NCBI GenBank assembly: GCA_031287655.1
Contig: JAITSR010000161.1
Span: forward strand, 1-10,595
Reading direction: 5' to 3'
Length of the DNA stretch: 10,595 nucleotides
From: Clostridiales bacterium
GTDB taxonomy: Bacteria; Bacillota; Clostridia; WRLR01
Part shown: one piece after another, positions 1 to 5,502 of the stretch
Layout: every line of letters begins with the position of its first letter
Position numbering within the stretch: the first letter of the stretch is position 1
Made by a program: the position numbers and the translations under genes
The notes under the pieces: model-generated
What the model was told of the DNA's origin: nothing
What the model saw: the letters and a program-made list of their open reading frames with translations, nothing else
The model's database searches: none

Positions 1-202
1 TTTCGCGGCGTAGCCGCGAAAACCTCCCCCCACTCGTCGCCCTCATTTCCTCTAAATGCCTCCGCTTTCTCGCTCCAACGTGCTCCACCCTGTAACGCCA
101 ATCTATGGCATTACAGCTCTGCGTATATCGTTTCGCGAAAATGCGATTTCCGCAAAACTCCGTGCGCTTTGCGCACGCACGCCACCTCATTCGGTGTCGT
201 GT

Positions 203-238
203 GAGTGTATTCGGTTAATCGACTTTCCGAATACACTC
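203..238. repeat. Perfect 12-bp inverted repeat, 12-nt loop
   Basis: The left arm GAGTGTATTCGG (203-214) is the exact reverse complement of CCGAATACACTC (227-238). The loop is 215-226. The outer AGTGTA/TACACT core recurs in the inverted repeat at 6959-6992. An operator, a repetitive palindromic unit or an RNA hairpin are all possible. Nothing else in the sequence decides between them. Confidence 0.7.
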
Positions 239-297
239 GGATATTTTCGCCCAGTATATCATACGCGCGAATCAATGCGCAAGACGAAAAAACCGCA

Positions 298-327
298 TTG
301 CAGGGCGCGGGCGCGCGGGTATATAAT
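298..327 (+). promoter_or_regulatory. Putative sigma-A promoter abutting the start codon of the acyltransferase gene
   Basis: A perfect TATAAT (322-327) follows an 18-nt spacer from a weak TTGCAG (298-303). Transcription would begin near 334, which is the A of the ATG, so the message would be leaderless or nearly so. A 6-bp inverted repeat GGGTAT-ATA-ATACCC (317-331) overlaps the -10 box. It could be a repressor site or a chance palindrome. Confidence 0.5.
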
Positions 328-333
328 ACCCTT

Positions 334-1092
334 ATGAAATTTTTTCGGACAAAAAAGAGCGTGGATATCCGGGGCCGCGTCTGGCAGCTCGACAGCCTGC
401 GCGGGGCCGCGATGATCCTGATGGCCGTTTTCCATCTGCTCGTCGACCTGCGGGACTTTTTCGCGTATGCGGACATCCCCTATTTTTCGCCGCCGTGGTC
501 CTATATCGGCAGGACGTCCGCGATTTTATTTATGCTGATCTCCGGGGTGAGCTGCCGCTTTTCCAAGAACAACCTGCGCCGCGGCCTCAAAGTCCTGCTG
601 TGCGGTTTGCTCGTGACCGCGGCGACCTTTTTTGTCGTGCCGGAGGTCTACATTCGGTTCGGTATCCTGCATTTTCTCGGCTGCGCGATGGTCCTCACCG
701 GACTTTTGGACCGGGCGCTCCGCACGGAGACACAAAAGCGCGTGTTTTTATGGATCGCGGTCCCCGTATCCCTTGCCGCCGGGCAGTTTTTCGCGCGGGC
801 GCGCACGGAGCTGCCGTTCCTGTTCCCCCTAGGGCTTATCACAGACACGTTCGTCTCATATGATTACTATCCCCTGTTCCCGTGGCTCGGTCTATTCCTC
901 GCCGGTTTTTTGGTCGGGGGGGCCGTTAGCCGAAATCGGGAAAGGCTCGCGGCCTTCCATGAAAACCGCGCCGCCCGCGCGCTTGGCACACTCGGCCGGT
1001 ATTCGCTGCCGTTCTATCTGCTCCACCAACCCGCGCTGCTACTCCTGCTCTACCTCGGCGGTCTGCTTTTTCCCATAATATTCCACTTGTAG
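334..1092 (+). CDS. DUF1624 / heparan-alpha-glucosaminide N-acetyltransferase-like integral membrane protein
   Basis: This 252-aa polytopic membrane protein has the hallmarks of the DUF1624 (HGSNAT catalytic-like) family, which is related to membrane acyltransferases. The motifs, in order, are an N-terminal LDSLRGAAMILMAVFH segment (about 18-33), RFGILHFLG (about 108-116), YYPLFPWLGLFLAGFLVGG (about 179-197) and a C-terminal LGRYSLPFYLLHQP block (about 224-237). The conserved Asp/Arg and His residues of the family are therefore present. The bacterial substrate is unknown; acylation of a cell-surface sugar is a reasonable guess only. I chose ATG 334 because the family homology begins just after it. 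The upstream in-frame GTG at 205 would force translation through a 12-bp hairpin and a TATAAT box. No Shine-Dalgarno sequence precedes 334. GTG 361 is an alternative start but would leave fewer residues before the motif. The 3' end overlaps the convergent gene at 1039-2244 by 54 bp. Confidence 0.8.
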   Translation: MKFFRTKKSVDIRGRVWQLDSLRGAAMILMAVFHLLVDLRDFFAYADIPYFSPPWSYIGRTSAILFMLISGVSCRFSKNNLRRGLKVLLCGLLVTAATFFVVPEVYIRFGILHFLGCAMVLTGLLDRALRTETQKRVFLWIAVPVSLAAGQFFARARTELPFLFPLGLITDTFVSYDYYPLFPWLGLFLAGFLVGGAVSRNRERLAAFHENRAARALGTLGRYSLPFYLLHQPALLLLLYLGGLLFPIIFHL

Positions 1093-2244
1093 GACCACAC
1101 CCCGCCCGAGCGCGTCCGTGATACAGCGGTTGATCGCGGCGTTGATCTCCGGCGCTGTTTCATTGCGCGGGACCACGAGTACGAGCCGCCGCGAGCGGAT
1201 TTCCTCCGGCAAAATCGTCGTTCCGGCATACGGCGTCGGCTGCCCGTTGTAGCGCTCGAGCGCGTCCACATACGTCATAATCCTTCGTTCGATACCCTCC
1301 GGCGTCTGATATGAGGCCGTCGTCGTGTCAAGGCTGTGGATCATCGTCGCCGCGCCGTCCGAAAACGACGCGATCGTCGGGAAGTTGTCCGGCAGGTTCG
1401 CGTGGAACTCCGCGCGGATTCTCCTGCCGCGCTCAAAGTTGCCCAAGGACCAAATATCCTCCTCATAGGCCTCCTCCCCGTCGTCCTGATCCGCGGCGCT
1501 GCCCGCGCCAAAGAGCCACGCCCGCGCGCAGGCCTCCTGCGTGACCTCGATCTCCGAAAGCGCCCGGATAAAGATCGGTATCCGGAATTTGTAGCGCACA
1601 CGGATCGTCACATTCTCCTCGCCCCCGGTCAGGAAGGTCGAGCCGCCATAATTCAACCCCGACTCCCCGCCGACGATGTTCGTCCCCCGGAGCGCGTCGC
1701 CCGCGTCGCCGGAGCCGCCCGCGGAAGCCGGTGAACCGCCCCCGTCTGCGGCTTCCGCCTCCCCCGTGAGGTACTTGCGCGTCACAAGGCGCGCGTACTG
1801 CGAAAACACGAGGCTGTTTACGCCCTCGATCACCATGGACGTCGCAAAGTCAATCTGATTGTTCACAACCCCGGAAACATCCTCCGGCAGCCAGCTTTCG
1901 AGGTTCCCCTTCTTTGCGATCGTCTCTTTTACCTTGTCCCCCGCCCTGCCCGCCACGCCCTCTACGTCGTGCTGAATGTCCATCAGGCCGGAGATCCCGT
2001 ACAGATAGCTCGTACCCGCGATCTCGAGCGCCGCCTGACTGATCGCGTGCTGGATGCGCTCCTGCACGGCGACGCACCGCAGCAAAAAGCCGATCGCGAC
2101 GACGACGCAGAGAAAGACCGGAAGCGCGATCGCGGATTCGATCGTGACCGCGCCCCGCTCCGCGGCCGACGCCGCGCGCGAACGCCCCCCGACGCCCGTC
2201 GCAGTCCCGGCTCCGGCGCCCGCGGCGTTCCCAGCCCGCCTCAA
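1039..2244 (-). CDS. TadE-like pseudopilin with C-terminal CdiA/polymorphic-toxin nuclease-like domain
   Basis: Counted from TTG 2244, this is a 401-aa protein. Residues 1-31 are basic and Ala/Gly rich. GAVTIESAIALPVFLCVVVA (31-50) is a prepilin-type segment: cleavage after G31 would put Glu at +5, followed by one membrane helix. Residues about 212-246 (IRVRYKFRIPIFI...ACARAWLFG) match the conserved end of clostridial TadE proteins, after a Gly/Ser/Ala-rich linker at about 163-205. The remaining part (about 264-392) is not TadE. Its FERG, NLPDNFPTI, DGAAT, HSLD, ASYQ and LVLVVP pattern resembles the endonuclease toxin domain of CdiA-type effectors. Ala292 and His303 occupy the expected catalytic Asp and Lys positions. 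Start choice: TTG overlaps the upstream TGA (TTGA) and has GAGGG 7 nt upstream. No ATG or GTG lies between it and the prepilin motif. It is the last gene of the operon; no immunity gene follows. The TadE assignment is firm; the toxin relation is from memory. Confidence 0.75.
   Translation of the reverse strand: MRRAGNAAGAGAGTATGVGGRSRAASAAERGAVTIESAIALPVFLCVVVAIGFLLRCVAVQERIQHAISQAALEIAGTSYLYGISGLMDIQHDVEGVAGRAGDKVKETIAKKGNLESWLPEDVSGVVNNQIDFATSMVIEGVNSLVFSQYARLVTRKYLTGEAEAADGGGSPASAGGSGDAGDALRGTNIVGGESGLNYGGSTFLTGGEENVTIRVRYKFRIPIFIRALSEIEVTQEACARAWLFGAGSAADQDDGEEAYEEDIWSLGNFERGRRIRAEFHANLPDNFPTIASFSDGAATMIHSLDTTTASYQTPEGIERRIMTYVDALERYNGQPTPYAGTTILPEEIRSRRLVLVVPRNETAPEINAAINRCITDALGRGVVLQVEYYGKKQTAEVEQE
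1069..1455 (-). other. Candidate degenerate PD-(D/E)XK-type nuclease toxin domain within the TadE-like protein
   Basis: Residues about 264-392 of the TadE-like protein follow the order I recall for the endonuclease toxin domain of CdiA and related effectors: FERGxxIxxxF, NLPxNFPxI, a short strand-turn-strand DGxAT...xSLD, SYQ, then YVDxLxxYNG, EIxxRxLxLxVP and a final strand GVVLQVEYY. In that family I expect FPxID(K/R)F and SIKS in the hairpin. Here they read FPTIASF and MIHS, so the Asp and Lys are replaced by A292 and H303. Glu271 and Glu279 remain. The relationship is inferred; a profile-profile search would settle it. Confidence 0.55.
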
Positions 2245-4595
2245 AACAGGTCCCTCGCGAGCGCCGCGCTCAAAATATGCCGCCGATCCGTCGTCCGGAA
2301 CCGCGGGGGCATAAAAGCCGCGGTCAGAAAGACATAATTGACGGAAACATCCAACCGGCTCCGCAGCCTGCAAAAGAGCTGCGCCGATTTGAGCGCCCTG
2401 CCCGCGTGCTGCGTATTGATCTCGATCAAGTCGTTGATCCGGCCCAGCTTTTGCGCGCGCGGCTCGATCAGAAGGAAAATCCGCAGATAGTCGGAGTACG
2501 ACCAACACAATTCCTCCTTTGTCTTTTGCGTCTCGCCCGCCGATATGCCGATACTGGTTTTCCAGTCGCCCTTCTGCTTTAAGAACGCGACGCGCTTGCC
2601 CTCGAACAGCTCCTGTACGTCCTCAACCGACTCTTTGAGGCTCCACGCGGCGATAATCAAGTCCGCGACGACCGGCACGAGGATCCCCGCCGACCACGCG
2701 GTGAGCGCCGTCGCTATCGTCGTGGCGAGCTCCGTCTTTTCGGAATCGGAAATAATGTGTATGATATTCAGCGCGAACCGCACGAGGATGAGTTGGAATT
2801 TTGACCAAAAAATATTCCGGGACTGCAGCTCGTTCCCATGTAAAATGTACTCGACCTCCGCGTCAAAAAACTTGGCTTTTGCGGACGCGGCAACGCCGCC
2901 CCAACGGTACGGGTCCTTTGCGGCGTTCGCAAAGGTACTCAGGACGTACTCCCCGACATACAGGCCGTTGCGGATACTCTCCACGCCGTCCGCGGCCGCC
3001 TCCCCGACGACCTCGCCGATGCTGCGCATGTTGTCGAGCGAGTTTTCGGCGGCGAGGCTCTCCGTGTCATACAGGTCAAAGTCCGTGCCGCCCGGCTCGC
3101 CCGCCGGGGGTGCGGCCCCCGCCGTGCGGGAGGGCAGTTGGCTCAGCTCTATGCCGATGTCCGACAGCCGTTTTTCATTCTCCGTATCCGTCTTGAGCAG
3201 CTCCCGGATTCTGTCGTTCACAAACTCGCGCGGGTCGGGGACCCCGCCCGACGAGGCCGCTCTCTGGTAGTTATAGGGTATATCCGAACGGTAGGACGAA
3301 AGGTCCGGCAGCATTTTTTGCATAAGCGTGTCGGGCGAAAGCGCCCCGCCGGGCGGCACATAATTTAACACACTGCTTCGCAGCGCGCTCATGCCTTCCG
3401 CCGCGCGCGAGAGCGCCGTGATGTTTCCGTTCAAAATGTCGATCTGCCCCGCCGCGCTGTCCGCATCCATCAGCGCGGATTTGCCCGACTCGACGTCGTC
3501 GGTCAGCGCCCCGACAACCGGGTCCGCGGCCTCGTCCGGCTCAAAATTCGCAAGGCTCGCGTCAAACTGATCATAGAGCTGCCGGACTTCCCCGCTCTTT
3601 TGGACGATTTTTTGAATACAGTCGACCGCCGAACGGTTCGCGCTCAAAAACGCCTCGGTCTCCTCCCCGGACAGGGCGTCCCACGCTTCGCGCAAAGCCG
3701 ACTTCGCTTCGTTGACGAGGGCCAATTCCGCTCTGGACGCCTCAGGGTCCGAGGTCCGCGAACTGCGCCTCCGAAGTTCCATCTCGTAGTGTTCCTTTGC
3801 CGCGTCCGTGTAGTCTTGATAGAGTTCAAGCACTTTATCCGCAAGCGTCCGGCGGACCCCGTTCTTGTTGAAATTTTTCACAAACCGGTCGCGCACGCGC
3901 GTTGTGCCGATGTCGCCGTAAAGGTAGTCCCTCAGGTCCTGCTGCAATTTTCCGATCTCTCCGAGCTTTCTGTCGATTGCGAGCTTGATTTTCGTCGAGT
4001 CCGCCATTTTGCCCGCCGTCCGGGCTTGGCTCAGAAGCGCCGCCACACCTGTCGCGAGCGCGGCCGGCGCGCGAAATTTCATGTACTCCAAAATCTGCCG
4101 TTCCAGCGCCTCGATGTCCGCCAGCGGCATTTGCGGCTCCATCACGAGCTGCTCCACGCGGTATTGATAGAGCTCTATTTCGTGCGGCGGGCGCGCGTCG
4201 AACAGATTCCCGACCTGATCTCCTATCGTCTCGCCCACCGCGTCGCCAAGCTCGCCTCCGACGGTCTCGCCCACCATGTCGCCGAACATATCGCCGACTA
4301 TCTCCCCATTGCTCGGCCCGTCCGGAATCCCGAGGTTTTTGTTGACATAGCTCCCCAACGCGCCACTGTCGGGGATCGGCATATGGACCGCGTACAGCCC
4401 GTACTCCGTTTTCAGGTCCGTCTCATACCCTGCGAGCACCGAGAGCGTCGCAAGATCAAGCGCGCGCGCCGTTTGATTTTTCGCTGCGCTCACGCGCGCG
4501 ATGTCGACAAGCAGGCCCGTCAGGATCACGACCGCAAGCGTGACGATCGCAAGGAAGATCGAAATGCCGCCCGATTCCTCTCTGAGCTTGTTCAC
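2241..4595 (-). CDS. DUF5702 / TadG-like pilus-assembly protein
   Basis: This 784-aa protein has an N-terminal TadG-like anchor. A short charged head is followed by GGISIFLAIVTLAVVILTGLLVDIARV (about 9-35) and the characteristic AKNQTARALDLATLSVLAGYETDLKTEYGLYAV. Most of the chain is predicted extracytoplasmic and helical. Residues 97-132 are nine consecutive G-x-x-hydrophobic tetrads. The C-terminal third has the DUF5702 pattern: VEYILHGNELQSRN, a hydrophobic stretch at 625-651, SLKESVEDVQ, GKRVAFLKQ, and a last strand VNYVFLTAAFMP. The start is GTG 4595, overlapping the previous stop as GTGA, with GGAGG (4602-4606) 6 nt upstream. The 3' end overlaps the next gene as TTGA, so all three genes are translationally coupled. 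By family knowledge, such proteins accompany Tad/Flp pilus or related secretion machinery. The exact role is unknown. Confidence 0.8.
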   Translation of the reverse strand: MNKLREESGGISIFLAIVTLAVVILTGLLVDIARVSAAKNQTARALDLATLSVLAGYETDLKTEYGLYAVHMPIPDSGALGSYVNKNLGIPDGPSNGEIVGDMFGDMVGETVGGELGDAVGETIGDQVGNLFDARPPHEIELYQYRVEQLVMEPQMPLADIEALERQILEYMKFRAPAALATGVAALLSQARTAGKMADSTKIKLAIDRKLGEIGKLQQDLRDYLYGDIGTTRVRDRFVKNFNKNGVRRTLADKVLELYQDYTDAAKEHYEMELRRRSSRTSDPEASRAELALVNEAKSALREAWDALSGEETEAFLSANRSAVDCIQKIVQKSGEVRQLYDQFDASLANFEPDEAADPVVGALTDDVESGKSALMDADSAAGQIDILNGNITALSRAAEGMSALRSSVLNYVPPGGALSPDTLMQKMLPDLSSYRSDIPYNYQRAASSGGVPDPREFVNDRIRELLKTDTENEKRLSDIGIELSQLPSRTAGAAPPAGEPGGTDFDLYDTESLAAENSLDNMRSIGEVVGEAAADGVESIRNGLYVGEYVLSTFANAAKDPYRWGGVAASAKAKFFDAEVEYILHGNELQSRNIFWSKFQLILVRFALNIIHIISDSEKTELATTIATALTAWSAGILVPVVADLIIAAWSLKESVEDVQELFEGKRVAFLKQKGDWKTSIGISAGETQKTKEELCWSYSDYLRIFLLIEPRAQKLGRINDLIEINTQHAGRALKSAQLFCRLRSRLDVSVNYVFLTAAFMPPRFRTTDRRHILSAALARDLF
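2252..2256 (-). promoter_or_regulatory. Ribosome binding site fixing a TTG start
   Basis: On the minus strand GAGGG lies inside the end of the DUF5702 gene, 7 nt before TTG 2244-2242. It is the reason for choosing this start over the upstream open frame, which reaches 2508 but lies entirely within the DUF5702 coding sequence. Confidence 0.6.
4200..4307 (-). repeat. Nine imperfect 12-bp repeats encoding a glycine-zipper stretch
   Basis: Codons 97-132 of the DUF5702 protein read GEIV GDMF GDMV GETV GGEL GDAV GETI GDQV GNLF. This gives nine Gly residues spaced exactly four apart, with a hydrophobic residue closing each tetrad and mostly acidic residues after Gly. The DNA is an imperfect 12-bp tandem array. 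GxxxGxxxG runs are known to pack transmembrane or oligomerising helices closely. Confidence 0.85.
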
Positions 4596-5326
4596 AGGAT
4601 GCCTCCGATATATCCCCTGATTTTGTCCACAAGTCCGCGATACCCGTTTGCAACTTTATTAAACGCCTCCGAGCTTTCCTCGAGCTTTTTTTCAACCTCC
4701 ATCACATAGTCGAGGTTCCGGATAAAATCCGGGGCATCCGGGATCAGGGATTTCGCGTTGATCGCCGCCGAAAATTGGTTGCTCGCCCCGAAGGCCTTCA
4801 TCACGCGCTCGCTCGGCAGCGTAACGACGCTGTGCAGCGCGACCGAAAGCGTCCGGCCGAGCAGCCCGCTGTGAAACTCCGCGCCGCCGCGCGCCTCGGA
4901 ATATCCGGGCAGGCCGAGGGTTTGCGAGCGCCGTTCCGCGAGCGTAGAGGCGACCGCCTCTTTTTGCGCCGCGCCGACCATATCGAACAGCCTGTAATAC
5001 AGCCCCGCGCCGTCGGCCGGTTCAGCCTGCGCGCCGTCCGAGCCGGACGAGGCCGTCACGCCGCGCCAAGCCACCGAAGCCGTCTGCGCGGCATAGTCGG
5101 ACGCGCACTGGAGCTGCGACCGCTCAAAGAGCAGGATCACGATATAGAGCGAGAGACAGACCGTAAAAATGACAATCGGAACGACAAACGCGCTCTCAAG
5201 CGTTACACTGCCGCGCTCGTCCGAAACGGCCGCCCGGAGCGCCGACTTTTTTGCAGCCGATCCCCGCCGAACCGGATTTCGCAGCGTCAGCCCGCACGGC
5301 GCCTGCGTCTTGCCGCGTCGTTTCAT
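4592..5326 (-). CDS. TadE-like pseudopilin, first gene of the Tad-like operon
   Basis: This 244-aa protein has a basic N-terminus (residues 1-38) followed by ERGSVTLESAFVVPIVIFTVCLSLYIVILLF (about 37-67). That is a prepilin-like signal: processing after G39 leaves Ser at +1 and Glu at +5, the pattern of TadE/TadF pseudopilins cleaved by a prepilin peptidase. After one membrane helix come ERSQLQCASDYAAQTASVAWRG and an extracytoplasmic domain ending in a charged helix (VMEVEKKLEESSEAFNKV). The chosen start is ATG 5326, with GGGG about 8 nt upstream. The frame stays open to a TTG at 5410, but that TTG is the -35 box of the promoter at 5382-5410, so the longer form is unlikely. The stop overlaps the GTG of the DUF5702 gene by 4 nt. 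A minor pilin or assembly factor is the likely role, inferred from family and operon. Confidence 0.8.
   Translation of the reverse strand: MKRRGKTQAPCGLTLRNPVRRGSAAKKSALRAAVSDERGSVTLESAFVVPIVIFTVCLSLYIVILLFERSQLQCASDYAAQTASVAWRGVTASSGSDGAQAEPADGAGLYYRLFDMVGAAQKEAVASTLAERRSQTLGLPGYSEARGGAEFHSGLLGRTLSVALHSVVTLPSERVMKAFGASNQFSAAINAKSLIPDAPDFIRNLDYVMEVEKKLEESSEAFNKVANGYRGLVDKIRGYIGGIL
4602..4606 (-). promoter_or_regulatory. Ribosome binding site for the DUF5702 gene
   Basis: GGAGG on the minus strand, 6 nt before the GTG start at 4595. It supports a GTG start and coupling to the preceding TadE-like gene. Confidence 0.7.
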
Positions 5327-5381
5327 ACGCACAACCCCATTTCTCTGATCCGCTATGGGCGGAATCTCTTTTTGTGGGATT

Positions 5382-5410
5382 ATTGTAATATATTTCCATG
5401 TAAAATGCAA
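5382..5410 (-). promoter_or_regulatory. Sigma-A-type promoter of the Tad-like operon
   Basis: On the minus strand, TTGCAT (5410-5405) is followed by exactly 17 nt and TACAAT (5387-5382). Transcription would start near 5375, giving a leader of about 50 nt before ATG 5326. The surrounding 100 bases are AT-rich compared with the genes on both sides. This argues that the three-gene operon is transcribed independently of alr. Confidence 0.65.
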
Positions 5411-5417
5411 GACTTCC

Positions 5418-5455
5418 CCGAAAATATTTTTCGGAGGAATTAGTCAGCGGCTGAC
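5418..5455. repeat. Two short inverted repeats between alr and the Tad-like promoter
   Basis: CCGAAAA-TAT-TTTTCGG (5418-5434) and GTCAGC-G-GCTGAC (5443-5455) are perfect palindromes directly upstream of the -35 box at 5410. They could be regulator sites or transcript hairpins at the end of the alr message. Neither has a terminator T tract on the minus strand. Confidence 0.5.
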
Positions 5456-5475
5456 GTGTTCGCAATCGTCGCCGT

Positions 5476-5502
5476 GGCCGGGTCAAGGCCCCTTACCCGG
5501 CC
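5476..5502 (-). terminator. GC-rich hairpin at the alr stop codon, possible terminator
   Basis: GGCCGGGT (5476-5483) pairs with ACCCGGCC (5495-5502) around an 11-nt loop. On the minus strand the stem begins at the last base of the alr TAG. No U run follows, so it is not a canonical rho-independent terminator. Its position suggests RNA 3'-end stabilisation or weak termination before the next promoter. Confidence 0.4.

Larger units (their letters stand above)
1..333. other. Non-coding leader region with a cluster of hairpins
   Basis: No convincing gene lies before position 334. The stretch instead holds several inverted repeats that can be read directly. One has 9-bp perfect arms at 1-9 and 13-21 with a 3-nt loop. 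One has 11-bp arms at 90-100 and 106-116, with a single C/A mismatch that becomes a G-U pair in minus-strand RNA. There is a 10-bp palindrome at 131-140. One has 7-bp arms at 161-167 and 171-177 with loop TTT. The largest has 12-bp arms at 203-214 and 227-238. None is followed by a T tract, so simple rho-independent terminators are unlikely. The density suggests a repetitive intergenic element or a structured RNA. Confidence 0.6.

Noticed and set aside
205..333. Upstream in-frame extension of the acyltransferase from GTG 205
   Set aside because: It would encode a 12-bp inverted repeat and a TATAAT box, and it adds residues with no family similarity. Homology begins after ATG 334.
2245..2508. 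Longer N-terminus for the second TadE-like protein
   Set aside because: This stretch lies wholly inside the DUF5702 coding sequence and reads as compositional frame shadow. GAGGG and the TTGA junction mark the start at 2244.
3600..4709. 369-codon plus-strand open frame
   Set aside because: It is antisense to the DUF5702 gene, rich in Arg/His/Pro as expected for a GC-rich shadow frame, and has no recognisable motif.
5327..5410. TTG 5410 as start of the first TadE-like gene
   Set aside because: That TTG is part of a TTGCAT -35 box with a TACAAT 17 nt downstream, so the segment is promoter and leader.
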